From NCBI GenBank assembly GCA_002783405.1, contig PFGG01000041.1, forward strand, positions 124,001 to 188,000: a stretch of DNA of 64,000 bases, written 5' to 3'. This document shows positions 7,976-17,710 of this stretch, piece after piece. Origin of the DNA: a bacterium (Candidatus Blackallbacteria) CG13_big_fil_rev_8_21_14_2_50_49_14 (lineage in GTDB: Bacteria > Cyanobacteriota > Sericytochromatia > UBA7694). Every line of letters begins with the position of its first letter. Position 1 is the stretch's first letter. The translations under genes and the position numbers were made by a program. The notes beneath the pieces are model-generated. The model worked only from the letters and a program-made list of their open reading frames with translations. It had not been told where the DNA came from and made no database searches.

Positions 7976-8491
7976 TTAATCTAATTTGAAGTCGAAATCT
8001 TTGAAATCAGAGAGAATATCAAGTACGATATTGCCATCAGCATCTTTTGAACCGGCATAGCCGCCTACAACGGCAAAGACAACATTGGCTTCTTTGGACT
8101 TCAATTCATTTTCATCGTAGAGACTGTTTCCGTTTTCATCGTTAAAAGCGAAAATTTTAAAGTTTGCTCCCTGTGCTTTTTGGGGGGCTTTGGGCAAGGC
8201 AAAATTGTATTTTCCGTCTTTTACGGGGGCAACCGCTAAAGTGGTATCACTTTCAATGGTTTTATTCTGGGTATCAATTTTATTGCCAGAGACATTCATA
8301 AACGCGCCATAGACTGCAATTTTTGTGGAAATGCCCACTTTTGAACCTGTTACGGCACCCGAAATTCCCTTATCTCCCTGAACTTCTTGCCCTGTAGAGG
8401 TTGTGGCCAGAGGAGCAGTGGGGCCGCAGGCCACCAAAGGTGAAATCATCGCAGCCAGAGCCAGGGTTCCCAAAATGTTTTTCAGTTGCAT
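7976..8491 (-). CDS. Lipoprotein with EF-hand-like Asp/Asn loop
   Basis: A 171-residue lipoprotein of unknown function. The start is placed at the ATG at 8491, which has GAGG about 9 bases upstream and begins a signal peptide with lipobox LVAC; a longer frame upstream adds an implausible N-terminus. The mature protein is predicted mostly beta (GKYNFALPKAP). It contains an acidic loop, NDENGNSLYDENE, that resembles calcium-binding EF-hand or dockerin-type loops often seen in Ig-like surface proteins. It stands alone between two oppositely oriented genes. Confidence 0.75.
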   Translation of the reverse strand: MQLKNILGTLALAAMISPLVACGPTAPLATTSTGQEVQGDKGISGAVTGSKVGISTKIAVYGAFMNVSGNKIDTQNKTIESDTTLAVAPVKDGKYNFALPKAPQKAQGANFKIFAFNDENGNSLYDENELKSKEANVVFAVVGGYAGSKDADGNIVLDILSDFKDFDFKLD

Positions 8492-8689
8492 CGTTATACC
8501 TCGTATATTTTTAGACAAATTAAGTTGGCTGAAGACTCTTTCAGCACGTGTTGATACAGACGTTATCATTGCTTAAAAGGTTTCATTTCTGCCTGAATTC
8601 TAACATGACTCAGGGTTCGCGTTGCCTGTGAGCGTGATACAATCACTTGAGTTTCTTCAGCTGAGAAGATTTTAAACAAGGTGATTAAA

Positions 8690-9274
8690 ATGTATTGGAT
8701 CTATGTGCATGGTTTTAATTCTGCGGGGTATGGCAATAAAGTTGATGCCTTGAGAGCTTTCTATGGCGCTGAATCTGTATTAAATCCTACTTTGCCAGTA
8801 GATCCGGCCGAGGCCATGGCTTTTTTAAGGGCCTTGATCTCGCGTTTGCCCCAATCAGAAATTTTTTTACTGGGTTCCTCTTTGGGGGGCTTTTATAGCT
8901 TGAATTTGGCTTTGGAATTTCCTGTCAGGGCAGTTTTGATCAATCCGGCCTTGCAGAATGTGGCTGGGGGATTGCGTCAATATTTGGGAACGCTGAAGAA
9001 TTGTAAAACCCAGGAGAGCTATGCCTGGACGCAAGCCGAATTGAATGCCTTGCTTGAATTGGAGTTAAATGCAGAGAAGGTACGTGCCGCTTCTTCCCGT
9101 ATTTTGGCCTATCTAGACCAGGACGATGAAGTTTTGCCCACTGCAGAACATGCTGCCCTGCTCGAATCCTGGCAAATTTCCAGCCAAGTGTTTTCAGGGG
9201 GAAATCATCAGTTCCAGCATATGCAAGAAGCTTTGGGTGATTTAAATCAACGCTTGGCTGCGGGGCGCTTCTGA
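8690..9274 (+). CDS. YqiA/UPF0227 family alpha/beta-hydrolase (esterase)
   Basis: A 194-residue alpha/beta hydrolase of the YqiA family (small esterases acting on short acyl esters). The N-terminus YVHGFNS is the family opening. The nucleophile is S64 in GSSLGG, the acid is probably D146 in DQDDEVLP, and the His is H173 in GGNHQF. The ATG at 8690 is chosen over a GTG at 8681 because AAGGTG sits just upstream at a proper spacing. An extended -10-like TGATACAAT at 8635-8643 may be its promoter. Its 3' end overlaps the convergent substrate-binding protein gene by 28 bp. Confidence 0.87.
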   Translation: MYWIYVHGFNSAGYGNKVDALRAFYGAESVLNPTLPVDPAEAMAFLRALISRLPQSEIFLLGSSLGGFYSLNLALEFPVRAVLINPALQNVAGGLRQYLGTLKNCKTQESYAWTQAELNALLELELNAEKVRAASSRILAYLDQDDEVLPTAEHAALLESWQISSQVFSGGNHQFQHMQEALGDLNQRLAAGRF

Positions 9275-10413
9275 ACCCGATTTCGTCCTTTTTCTCCCAG
9301 CAGGATGCCAGATTTTTGCAATAAAGGCCTTTGTGGTGAGGGGAGTTTCTTGAATTGACCCAATGAATCGGGCTGCCAGAGTACGAGATAGTTTTCTGGT
9401 AAACGTGCCATGGGAGGATGCAAGAATGCCTGACCAGGACTGAATTTCTGAGCGCTGAGGAAGACTTCTGGTGCTTGCGGCGAGGCTTTGAGGGCAGTAA
9501 ATAACTGGTGGGCAGAGAGATAGGTTAATGTGGCCAAAGGAGAAGTCTCTCCAAAACGGCTCCGATACTTTTTGCTGAATTCTTCAGGCGTTTCCATATC
9601 CGGAAAGACGGTAAGAACATTCTGAACATTGCTTTTTCCGGCTTGCCGGATGAATTCTTTATCAAATAAGTCTTGTGGACCTGCCAATACCAAATTGAGG
9701 TTAAGATTGGAAAGATTTTGAGCCCATTGAGCGGCACCTGAATAACCTCCCGCATATAAAATAACTTCGGTTTCATTTTCAAGCAGGTTTTGAATATTTT
9801 TGAGTGAGGGTTCTGAGTTTTGGATTATTTGAGAAACAGTTTTGAGTTGAAAGAAATTTAATTGACGTTGATATGCTTTTTGCAAGGCCCGTGCAAAAAG
9901 ACTTTCGGGTTCTGTGACAATTGCGAAGCGTTTATAGCCACTTTTTACGAGATAATTGATCAGGCTTTGAGCTTCCTGATCGGGGTTGGCGAGGTTTTGC
10001 ATGATACCATGTGCCGTACCAGGATTTTCAAGCTGAATGCGCCCTGGGGCCAGAACCAAGAGCTTTTTTTCTAAGTAATGCGGTAAAATTTCCTGACTGA
10101 TTTCTGCTCCCGCTAAAAAGAAAAGGCCTTTTGAATTTAGTTTCAAGAGATCACGACTGTTTTCGCGTGCAAGGGTGGGATCGCCTCGGTGATCGCGAAT
10201 ATTTAAACTAATGGTATTGCCTGCGATGCCGCCAGATTGATTGATTTCTTCAACAGCGAGTAGCAGTGCATTGACGATACTTTGACCGCGCGGCGCTTCT
10301 GGGCCGGTCAGTGGGATGGATACACTTAAATTGATACTGTTTTGTGGAAAACAGGCATTTAAGTTGAGGATAAGCGGAAGCAGAGCGGCCCATTTGAGGC
10401 AAGACAATTTCAT
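9247..10413 (-). CDS. LivJ-like periplasmic ligand-binding lipoprotein
   Basis: A 388-residue type I periplasmic-binding-protein fold (Leu/Ile/Val-binding family, Peripla_BP_6). The start is the ATG at 10413, giving a lipobox LNAC with Cys at residue 21. The first domain begins with VSIPLTGPEAPRGQSI and the hallmark LAVEEINQSGGIAG; later strands include RFAIVTEP and VILYAGGYSGAAQWAQ. No ABC permease or ATPase genes are nearby. Instead it lies only 9 bases after the stop of a Ser/Thr kinase gene, so it may act as a sensing component rather than a transporter subunit; that is inference. No clear ribosome binding site precedes it, consistent with coupling. Confidence 0.85.
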   Translation of the reverse strand: MKLSCLKWAALLPLILNLNACFPQNSINLSVSIPLTGPEAPRGQSIVNALLLAVEEINQSGGIAGNTISLNIRDHRGDPTLARENSRDLLKLNSKGLFFLAGAEISQEILPHYLEKKLLVLAPGRIQLENPGTAHGIMQNLANPDQEAQSLINYLVKSGYKRFAIVTEPESLFARALQKAYQRQLNFFQLKTVSQIIQNSEPSLKNIQNLLENETEVILYAGGYSGAAQWAQNLSNLNLNLVLAGPQDLFDKEFIRQAGKSNVQNVLTVFPDMETPEEFSKKYRSRFGETSPLATLTYLSAHQLFTALKASPQAPEVFLSAQKFSPGQAFLHPPMARLPENYLVLWQPDSLGQFKKLPSPQRPLLQKSGILLGEKGRNRVQKRPAAKR

Positions 10414-10422
10414 CAAAAAAAA

Positions 10423-12480
10423 TTAACCAGCGCTTTGACGGTTTTTGAGAGGCTTTGAAAAGAGCAATAGGGTTTGTTGACGCGTGTTTTTCAATTCTGT
10501 TTGAAGTGCCAGATCATTCTCGGGGTTTGCAAGACTGAGTTTATGCTTTAAAAACTGAATATCCTGTTGTATTTGTTGAGCCATGGCAGTGGAGAGGGTA
10601 TGTGTACATGCCTGGCATTGTTCGAGTGCTCTCAGCGACTCTTTTTCTTTGCCTTGCTCATAATAGGCGCGGGCCAAGAGGAAATAAACACTTGCCTCAG
10701 AGGCTCCGACGGGGAGCTGTGAGACATAGACCAATGTTTTTACGGCATCTTCTAAACGCAGGCATTCACGGTAGGCAAATGCCAGGTAAAGATAGGCATC
10801 TAATTGATCGGGACGCGAAAGGATGGCGTGTTTAAATGCCTCAATCGCATTTTCATGTTGATTGAGTCGGGCGTAAATAAAGCCTTGCAGTCGGTAACTC
10901 ATTTCCCATTCTGGAAGATGAGGCCATTCCGCTTCGTTTAACAAATTCTGAATCATTTTATTGGCTTGAGCGTATTCACCCAGATGATAATAAAGATTGG
11001 CTAAATTATGGCGGATCTCATGGGATTCAGGCTGGGCTTTAAGCAACATTTGATAGAGATTGAGGGCTTCATGGTAAAAGCCCATTTCATGTGCCAATGT
11101 GGCTTGCGCGTAACGTGTGGGGGGGTGTGCAGGATCCAGTTCAGCTGCCTTGCGATAATGATCCAGGGCAGTTTCTCGGTGACCCTCTAAATAATAGATA
11201 TGTGCCACTTCAGCATAGGGAGGAGCCCAATCAGGCCAGGTTTGCATCAGTTGTTGAAAATGTGCCAACGCTTCGTAGCGACGATTCAATTTATGCAATA
11301 AGTGTGCCACTTCAAAATGATAATTTTTATTTTGGGGATCCAATTTCCAGGCCTGCTCATGTAAAACACAGGCAGATTCAATAAAGCCCTCAGCTTTTTC
11401 AATCTGACCCAAAGCAAAATAAATCGAAGGATCGTCTTTGGCGGTCTCTAAAATCCGTTCAAAACAACGACGGGCTCGGGGCCATTCTTTTCGCTCTTGG
11501 TAAATATGCCCCAACATTTTGAGTGAGGGCAAGTGGTAGCCATTTTTTTGTAGGGCCAAGAGGCAGTATTCCCGCCCGGCATCAGCTTGATGCAGTTCTT
11601 CAAGACGCATTCTGCCTTCGGCGTAGTAAATATCAGCGTCTTCCAAAAGCAGTTCAATTTCCTGCGCCATTTTACGGGCTGTGGGGATGCGATAATCTCG
11701 ATCTTTTTGCAAGCTTTTAAAAATCAGACTTTCAAGTGAAGCTGGAATCCAAGGGTTGAGTTTTTGTAAACTGGGGGGAGAACTCTTCAGAACATTCTGA
11801 GCCAAATCATTCTGATCCTCCCCTGTAAACGGGAGTTGACCCGTCAGAAGCTGATAAAAAACAATACCCGTAGAAAACAAGTCTGTACGGTAATCTAAAT
11901 CGACATCACAGTTGATTTGCTCAGGAGACATATAGGCAAGCGTACCTTGAAGCATTCTGGTTTGTGTTAATTGGGGCGCAAAAACCTGTCTTGAGCAGCC
12001 AAAGTCAGTTAAAAATAATCGATTTTCGTTATTTACTAAAATATTTGAAGGTTTAATATCGCGGTGGATGACGCCTTGTTCATGCAGGTAATGGAGCGCT
12101 TGACAGAGTTGTTGAATTAAATCAAGTGCTTCTAAGAGTGTAAAACGCTGTCCTGATTTGAGTTTTTCTTCAAGATTGGGGGCTGGAATATATTCTAAAA
12201 CCAAGCAGGGTAAGCCTTGAGCCTCGAAGACTTCAATCGCTGGAATGATACGGGGATGGTGTAAAAATTGATGAATTTCACATTCCCGTCGAAAGCGTTG
12301 GATCTGTTCTTCTTCACTGAGGTTGCTGCGTCTATCGGCTTGATACTGTTTAAGAATGACGCGTTTGCCCTGAAGATTTCGGGCGAGAAAGAGACGGCTT
12401 CCTATATGAGACGATAGTTCTTTAAGAAGGGTATAGTCTCCAACAGTCCATTCCTGGTTGCCAGTTGTATTTTCCAGCAT
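10423..12480 (-). CDS. Ser/Thr protein kinase with C-terminal TPR array
   Basis: A Hanks-type kinase fused to tetratricopeptide repeats, 685 residues. The start at 12480 is preferred because GGAG lies 5 bases upstream; longer frames are possible. Kinase domain, residues about 12-275: catalytic Lys K44 (VILK), HRDIKPSN with D141, DFG at 159-161 and an MSPEQ in place of APE. The glycine-rich loop is degenerate (LSSHIGSRLFLA), so nucleotide binding may be atypical. From about residue 310 to the end there are roughly ten TPR-like helical pairs (for example YFALGQIEKAEG and YAQATLAHEMGFYHEALNLY). No transmembrane segment is evident, so it is probably cytoplasmic. It is the first gene of a two-gene operon with a LivJ-like lipoprotein. 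Confidence 0.92.
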   Translation of the reverse strand: MLENTTGNQEWTVGDYTLLKELSSHIGSRLFLARNLQGKRVILKQYQADRRSNLSEEEQIQRFRRECEIHQFLHHPRIIPAIEVFEAQGLPCLVLEYIPAPNLEEKLKSGQRFTLLEALDLIQQLCQALHYLHEQGVIHRDIKPSNILVNNENRLFLTDFGCSRQVFAPQLTQTRMLQGTLAYMSPEQINCDVDLDYRTDLFSTGIVFYQLLTGQLPFTGEDQNDLAQNVLKSSPPSLQKLNPWIPASLESLIFKSLQKDRDYRIPTARKMAQEIELLLEDADIYYAEGRMRLEELHQADAGREYCLLALQKNGYHLPSLKMLGHIYQERKEWPRARRCFERILETAKDDPSIYFALGQIEKAEGFIESACVLHEQAWKLDPQNKNYHFEVAHLLHKLNRRYEALAHFQQLMQTWPDWAPPYAEVAHIYYLEGHRETALDHYRKAAELDPAHPPTRYAQATLAHEMGFYHEALNLYQMLLKAQPESHEIRHNLANLYYHLGEYAQANKMIQNLLNEAEWPHLPEWEMSYRLQGFIYARLNQHENAIEAFKHAILSRPDQLDAYLYLAFAYRECLRLEDAVKTLVYVSQLPVGASEASVYFLLARAYYEQGKEKESLRALEQCQACTHTLSTAMAQQIQQDIQFLKHKLSLANPENDLALQTELKNTRQQTLLLFSKPLKNRQSAG

Positions 12481-12663
12481 ATTCTCCGGGGTGTGCATTC
12501 CAAACGTGATTATTCCGGGGCAATGGAAACCTGACATGGGGTGCAATCCCAGTCAATGAGCCTGATTCCTATGATCCACTGTCAAACAAGCATAACATAA
12601 GTTTAAATCAGAGAATATAGCCTTTGACACATTTCAGAAGAAATTATTGTAATTTGTAAACAC

Positions 12664-13533
12664 TTATGATTTCAGTTGCTTAATGAGTTTATTTGCCGAC
12701 ATTTCAAGATTTTTTAAAACTTCCATACTTGGTTTGATTGCTTGAAAGCGATAGGCATCTAATGATTCTAAAAACGCTTCAATTTCATTGGGCAGCTGAG
12801 GGGGGCATTTCGGACTTTCGGCTAGAAAATTGCAAATTTCCTGGGTAGTCATGCCACTGTGCAGATTGGGGTCATAGTCAAGTAAAGTTTGTTTAAAGCT
12901 GTTTCTAATATTTTCGAGACTTAAGGGTTCATCTGTTTGGCTTATGGATGAGCGATGCGCATTCTGTGCGATTGAAATAGAGTGGGGTCTAGGCTGCTGA
13001 GACTTGGTGTGTTTTTTTTGCTTCAGAAAAATCATTCCTCCGCCCAGAATTAAGAATATGGGGAGGAGTATCCATGTCCAAGTGAATGGCTTCTCTGGGG
13101 CTTTAACAATTAAGTTGATGGCTTGGGTCTGAATCGCCTTTCCGTTTTCATCTCCCAGAGCCAGTTCAGGAATTCTGTATTCTCCTGCCTTATCTGCTAC
13201 CAGCGTAAAACCATAGGTCTGAATCATGCGCATGCTTTGATCCAGACTCGAAATATTTTGACCTGTTTGGGTAGCCAGCAGTTTTAAACCTTGAATCTCT
13301 GGCAGTTGTGGAGTGGGTGCTTGAATGAGCTGTTGATTTTGGTTGAGATCGACAATGCGTTGAATACTCAAAACAACAGGTTCTCCGGGTTTGGCAGGAT
13401 TGGGGCTGAGTTCGGTATGAACCAAGACCTTGGCCTGAAGCACTTGACTGCTTCCCAATAGGCAAATGCCTATCAGGAAGAGGGTTTTAAGCAGATTTAT
13501 GACAGACCTTTGCCTGCTACACGTCTTATCCAT
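12664..13533 (-). CDS. BatD-like (oxygen tolerance) membrane protein
   Basis: A 289-residue protein with a signal peptide (ending LQAKV), a periplasmic beta domain and one transmembrane helix near residues 151-169 (TWILLPIFLILGGGMIFL), followed by a basic stretch and a cytoplasmic helical tail. The periplasmic part resembles BatD: the start LVHTELSPNPAKPGEPVVLSI, and QTYGFTLVADKAGEYRIPEL. BatD proteins usually occur with MoxR and VWA-domain partners, which are absent here, and this one is shorter than usual. Its 5' end overlaps the PilT-like gene by 37 bp, so the two form an operon. Confidence 0.75.
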   Translation of the reverse strand: MDKTCSRQRSVINLLKTLFLIGICLLGSSQVLQAKVLVHTELSPNPAKPGEPVVLSIQRIVDLNQNQQLIQAPTPQLPEIQGLKLLATQTGQNISSLDQSMRMIQTYGFTLVADKAGEYRIPELALGDENGKAIQTQAINLIVKAPEKPFTWTWILLPIFLILGGGMIFLKQKKHTKSQQPRPHSISIAQNAHRSSISQTDEPLSLENIRNSFKQTLLDYDPNLHSGMTTQEICNFLAESPKCPPQLPNEIEAFLESLDAYRFQAIKPSMEVLKNLEMSANKLIKQLKS

Positions 13534-15224
13534 TGACTCATCTGTTCAGGGTTGTCTGAAAGGGCCAGGGCGTCTGAACCGCTGATGACACAGTTGTCAT
13601 AGAATTCGAACAGAGACATATTCCCCGATTGCATTCCGTCGTAAGGGCTGGTTTCAATGACTTTGTAGAGCTCATTGATTTCATTGCGGCGGATATAGTC
13701 GCGGGAATTGTCTCCCCGAGCGTTGGGGGTGATCAACAGAATTTCGATCGAGCATACGCGGCCTGGGCGATCCCAGCGTTTCAAGAGACGTTGAGAAATC
13801 GAAGCTCTGATGGTTTCAGATAGCTGTAAGCGAACCTGTTCTTGTTCATGCGGGGGGAAGGTATTGATAATACGGTTAATGGTTTGAACGGCGTCATTGG
13901 TGTGCAGGGTGCTCAAAACCAAGTGACCTGTTTCTGCCGCTTTCAAGCCTGCAATAATCGTATCCTGGTCACGCATTTCCCCGATCAGAATGATATCTGG
14001 TTTTTGACGTAAGCCGGCGCGCATCCCCATTGGGAAAGACAGGGAGTCAATTTCTACCGCGCGTTGGGTAAAAATTGAATTTTTGTTGGTATAAACATAT
14101 TCCACTGGGTTTTCCAGGGTGAGCACGTGGCTTTTGCGGTTTTGATTGGCAAATTCAATAATCGACGCCAGGGTGGTGGTCTTGCCTGAACCGGTTTGAC
14201 CTGTTACCAAAACCAGGCCCAAACGCTCAAATACCAGTTTTTTCAAAATCTGAGGAATAATCAAGACATGGGTGGGCAATGGGTCATTGGGGATCAGACG
14301 CATGACCAGACCTACCGTACCCTGAGACCAATACACATTACAACGGAAACGGGCAACTCCTGGAACTGAAAAAGACGTATCCATTTCACGGGTTTCTTCA
14401 AACTGAAGAATCTGCTCTTCGCTCAATTGTCGGTAGGCGTAGTGCTGGGTATCTTCGGGCTCCATGAATTTTTCAAAATCGGGGTGGGGAATAACATCCC
14501 CACGCAAAACCCCAATCGGACGGCAGCCTGCTTTGAGGTGAATATCATCTGCGCCCCATTGCACCATGGCTTTGAGAATATTAAACATCGAAGGGATATC
14601 GCGATCCCGCTCGTATTCATCCTGTTCAAAACCGCTTAAATCCAGTTCTTTGGCTTCTGAGGTCATGGAGCGGAAACGGCTGTCAACGATCTCTTCGATA
14701 TCCGGTCGAATCGCTTCCAATTCATCGCCGACCTGATCGGGCATGCCGAGGGGCTCTACCACTTTCATGAAGTTTTTTATTTCAAGGAATTGATCGGTGG
14801 TGCCCAAGGGGCTGTCGCCCAGATTGCGCATGATTTCGCGGAAACCAGGTACTTTGTGCTGGGTAATGCCATGGACAATTTCCATGGGAATCACGATATT
14901 TTTATTCGTGATCGGGTTGGCGACTTCAAGATAGACACCGTTGATAATCGATTCATCACCTGGGAAAGAGGATTTTGTTTTTTGATTGCGAAAATGGGTA
15001 ATGCAATAGGGTTTCTTTTTAGCTTTGCATTCTTCAACCACTTCTTGAACAATTTGATCATGAATCTGACGCAATTCGAGATTATCAAAGACTGAGCGAA
15101 CGGCCGGAATATAGCGCTCCATAACCATGTCGCGCAACATGTTTTCGCTCATCAGTTTCCTGAGGTAAGCCGCTGTTGCATCTAATTTCTGAGGCTGCAG
15201 CATATCAGGGAAATCTTGCGACAT
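13497..15224 (-). CDS. PilT/PilU-like secretion ATPase with N-terminal extension
   Basis: A 575-residue member of the type IV pilus retraction ATPase family. The PilT core starts near residue 211 (QWGADDIHLKAG, then GVLRGDV). It contains Walker A GQTGSGKTTT at 342-351, the Asp/Glu box region IILIGEMRD at about 411-420 and the His box STLHTND near 440. The core matches PilT closely, but PilT is normally 340-400 residues. Here about 210 extra residues precede it and look mostly helical and acidic. The extension resembles no domain I know. The ATG has GAGGG 9 bases upstream. It is followed by an overlapping BatD-like gene. No pilin or PilB/PilC gene is in view. Confidence 0.85.
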   Translation of the reverse strand: MSQDFPDMLQPQKLDATAAYLRKLMSENMLRDMVMERYIPAVRSVFDNLELRQIHDQIVQEVVEECKAKKKPYCITHFRNQKTKSSFPGDESIINGVYLEVANPITNKNIVIPMEIVHGITQHKVPGFREIMRNLGDSPLGTTDQFLEIKNFMKVVEPLGMPDQVGDELEAIRPDIEEIVDSRFRSMTSEAKELDLSGFEQDEYERDRDIPSMFNILKAMVQWGADDIHLKAGCRPIGVLRGDVIPHPDFEKFMEPEDTQHYAYRQLSEEQILQFEETREMDTSFSVPGVARFRCNVYWSQGTVGLVMRLIPNDPLPTHVLIIPQILKKLVFERLGLVLVTGQTGSGKTTTLASIIEFANQNRKSHVLTLENPVEYVYTNKNSIFTQRAVEIDSLSFPMGMRAGLRQKPDIILIGEMRDQDTIIAGLKAAETGHLVLSTLHTNDAVQTINRIINTFPPHEQEQVRLQLSETIRASISQRLLKRWDRPGRVCSIEILLITPNARGDNSRDYIRRNEINELYKVIETSPYDGMQSGNMSLFEFYDNCVISGSDALALSDNPEQMSQWIRRVAGKGLS

Positions 15225-15304
15225 TGGAGCAAACCCTCGTTTCGTGTGGTGATTGGTCGTATCCTATTGTAAACGATGAAAGGCCAAAACGTAACCAGTG
15301 GATC

Positions 15305-17224
15305 TTAGCTTTGAGGATGAAAAACTGCTCTCTCATGTGCTTTGAGCTTGTTCTCTAAAGTAAAAGGTTTGCCTTCCCAGTCTTTGAGATAGCTTGATTT
15401 TATTTGTCTTAATTCCACAGGCTCTCCCTTTAAAATGCCCTGGTAATAATCCCAAAGGTTCCAATCGAGAGTAATTTCAAAGGGGCCAGGCTTCATATCC
15501 AAATCAAAGGCCAAGCGGCTGAGGGCAATGGCTTGAGACAAGAGTTCTTCTGAAAACTCTGTATTTCGCTGTTTCAGTAATTCTTTCAACCAGGCCTCAG
15601 ATTCTGCATAGACCTGATCTACCTGCCCTGCTAAAATCCAGTTGATAAAGAGATATTCATCGGCCAACCAGAATACTGCCCATTCCCCTTCTCCCATGAC
15701 AAATTCATAGTCACCAGCCTGAATGGAACGGGCTTTTTGAATCAAAAACTGAATGCCTGCGTGCAGAAGAGGGAAGCGTTCAGGAGCTTGAATCAGCCAT
15801 TCCAGACTTTCACGGTAAGAAATACCGGCCTGATTGGCCAGGAGAATAAAGGGAAGTTGCAACCATTCCTTGCGGAAGTGAAACAGACCCGTCACCCAAG
15901 CGAAAACACGTGTGCGAACCCAGTCTTCGCGAGACATCGATTTTGAACCAATCACCAGTTCCTGGGTTTCTTCAATCCCATCGATGGCTTCTTCGGGTTT
16001 GCGGTGGGCATTGGCCAAGGGGACCTCAACAGTTTCAAGACCGTATTTGGCAATATAATCTGGGTGGCCCATTTCTGCATTGGGAAGAATGGCAAGATTG
16101 TGAAATTTAATGCAGCTGTGCTGACCTTGGCCCAAGAGGGTGTTAATACCTTCAGCAAAGGAGTCATAGCTTTCACCGGGAAGACCCACGATGATATCCG
16201 TATAGGTGATAATTCCATCACGGGTAAAACGCTGCTGTAAGACCTTAAAGGATTCAAGCGAGATATTTTCCCGGCGAATACTTTCAAGTGTATGGGGATC
16301 GATGGATTGCATTGAAAGTGTCACTTCGCTGTTGAGTTCGGCACCATAGAGCAGGGTTTGAATTTCATACACCCGTTCTGTCGCATTTTTTGCATTCTGA
16401 AACGACATCAAACGGGGATAACCCCATTCTTTTTTGGTTGCAGCCAATTGGCGAGCCAGCTCAACATCACGGGGCAAAATACCGAAATTGGCATCACAGC
16501 AAAAGACAAATTCCAGTTGGTATTTTACAAACCAGTCGATTTCCTGGTTTAAACGCTCCAAATCAAAACTGTAGATTTTGCTTTGAACGGCAGAACCCCA
16601 ATCACAAAAACTGCACGAAAATGGACAGCCACGATTGGTTTCCCACATTGCAGACCACTTTGTGGGTTTGATTTGTGAGCGGATCAGCGGTTCAAAAATG
16701 CCTTTTAAATAGGGAGACGGGATTTGATTGATGTCTTTGATTCTGGCCCCAGGTGCTTGGTAAACAAATTGGTTTTGCTTGAGATAACTGATCCCGGCTA
16801 TGGTTTGCCAATCGCGGGTTTCAAGCTGTTCTAAAATGTGTAGAAAAACCGCTTCGCCTTCGCCATGCACACAGAGGTCAATAAACGGATTTTCGCGTAG
16901 AAATTTTTCGGCCCGGTCAGGTACCTGGGGGCCGCCCAACACGATGAGTGCTTGTGGATTCGTTTCTTTGACGGCTTGTGCAATTGCCAATGTGCGTTTG
17001 ACATTCCACATATAGGTGCTGAAGCCTACCAGGTCTGCTTCTCGGAAATACCAACGGGCTTGCGCCAGGGAAACGGGTTTGTGAATGGGAATCAAAAACT
17101 CAAATATATCAGGCTGACTCGCGTGTTCCTGGGCATACGCCTGCAACAAACCCACAGAATAGGGGAGGTAATTCATGGCATTGCTGTTGATCTGAACCAG
17201 ACCAATTTTCCAGGGATGGCGCAT
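15305..17224 (-). CDS. B12-binding-domain radical SAM protein
   Basis: A 639-residue radical SAM enzyme with an N-terminal cobalamin-binding-like domain (residues 1-135, including LVGFSTYMWNV and IVLGGPQVP). It lacks the DxHxxG motif, as in many of this class. The [4Fe-4S] motif is C200-x3-C204-x2-C207 in NRGCPFSCSFCDWG. The barrel follows (FVFCCDANFG, ITYTDIIVGLPGES), then about 200 further residues of unknown role. The substrate is unknown. The ATG at 17224 (MRHPWKIG) is chosen over a GTG at 17263; a TATAAT sequence lies between them and could be a -10 box. Confidence 0.87.
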   Translation of the reverse strand: MRHPWKIGLVQINSNAMNYLPYSVGLLQAYAQEHASQPDIFEFLIPIHKPVSLAQARWYFREADLVGFSTYMWNVKRTLAIAQAVKETNPQALIVLGGPQVPDRAEKFLRENPFIDLCVHGEGEAVFLHILEQLETRDWQTIAGISYLKQNQFVYQAPGARIKDINQIPSPYLKGIFEPLIRSQIKPTKWSAMWETNRGCPFSCSFCDWGSAVQSKIYSFDLERLNQEIDWFVKYQLEFVFCCDANFGILPRDVELARQLAATKKEWGYPRLMSFQNAKNATERVYEIQTLLYGAELNSEVTLSMQSIDPHTLESIRRENISLESFKVLQQRFTRDGIITYTDIIVGLPGESYDSFAEGINTLLGQGQHSCIKFHNLAILPNAEMGHPDYIAKYGLETVEVPLANAHRKPEEAIDGIEETQELVIGSKSMSREDWVRTRVFAWVTGLFHFRKEWLQLPFILLANQAGISYRESLEWLIQAPERFPLLHAGIQFLIQKARSIQAGDYEFVMGEGEWAVFWLADEYLFINWILAGQVDQVYAESEAWLKELLKQRNTEFSEELLSQAIALSRLAFDLDMKPGPFEITLDWNLWDYYQGILKGEPVELRQIKSSYLKDWEGKPFTLENKLKAHERAVFHPQS

Positions 17225-17312
17225 ATAATATCTCTTTGTTTTTCCTGTATTATACCCTTTCACACCAGCACTGATTTTTACGCATGGCGAATTCTTTGAA
17301 AGGTCTGAACCT

Positions 17313-17702
17313 ATGTCACATCCGCTTTCACTTTCACAGCTGCCCCTCAGGGAAATGCAATCACAGCTGGGAGAAAAATACAGTTATACCGCTGATCTCA
17401 GCCAATGCTTAAACATGCAGAAACTTCAGGTCTATTTTGAGATCCTGCCCCCTGGACGCAAAGCTTCAAAATCGCATTATCATTCTCACAAAGAAGAAAT
17501 GCTTGTCATTTTGGAAGGGCAAGGCCTTTTAAACGTGGGCCAAGATTGCTATCTTCTCAATCCAGGAGATGCATTTGGGTTCCAACCCGGTAGAGAAGCC
17601 CTGCATGTGCTTGAAAATCAGGGCGAAGTTGATTTGCGTTATCTGATCATTACCCACTTCAGCCCTGAAGATACTATCGTTTGGGGCGAAACAGCTCCAT
17701 AA
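17313..17702 (+). CDS. Cupin-domain protein
   Basis: A 129-residue single-domain cupin (cupin_2 type). It has the first motif HYHSHKEEMLVILEGQG with metal-ligand His and Glu, and the second motif LNPGDAFGFQPGREALHVLEN with a late His. Such small cupins can be enzymes, sugar isomerases or ligand-binding proteins; nothing nearby tells which. AAAGG precedes the ATG. It is divergent from the radical SAM gene and ends 8 bp before a convergent gene. Confidence 0.85.
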   Translation: MSHPLSLSQLPLREMQSQLGEKYSYTADLSQCLNMQKLQVYFEILPPGRKASKSHYHSHKEEMLVILEGQGLLNVGQDCYLLNPGDAFGFQPGREALHVLENQGEVDLRYLIITHFSPEDTIVWGETAP

Positions 17703-17710
17703 ATAATTGC

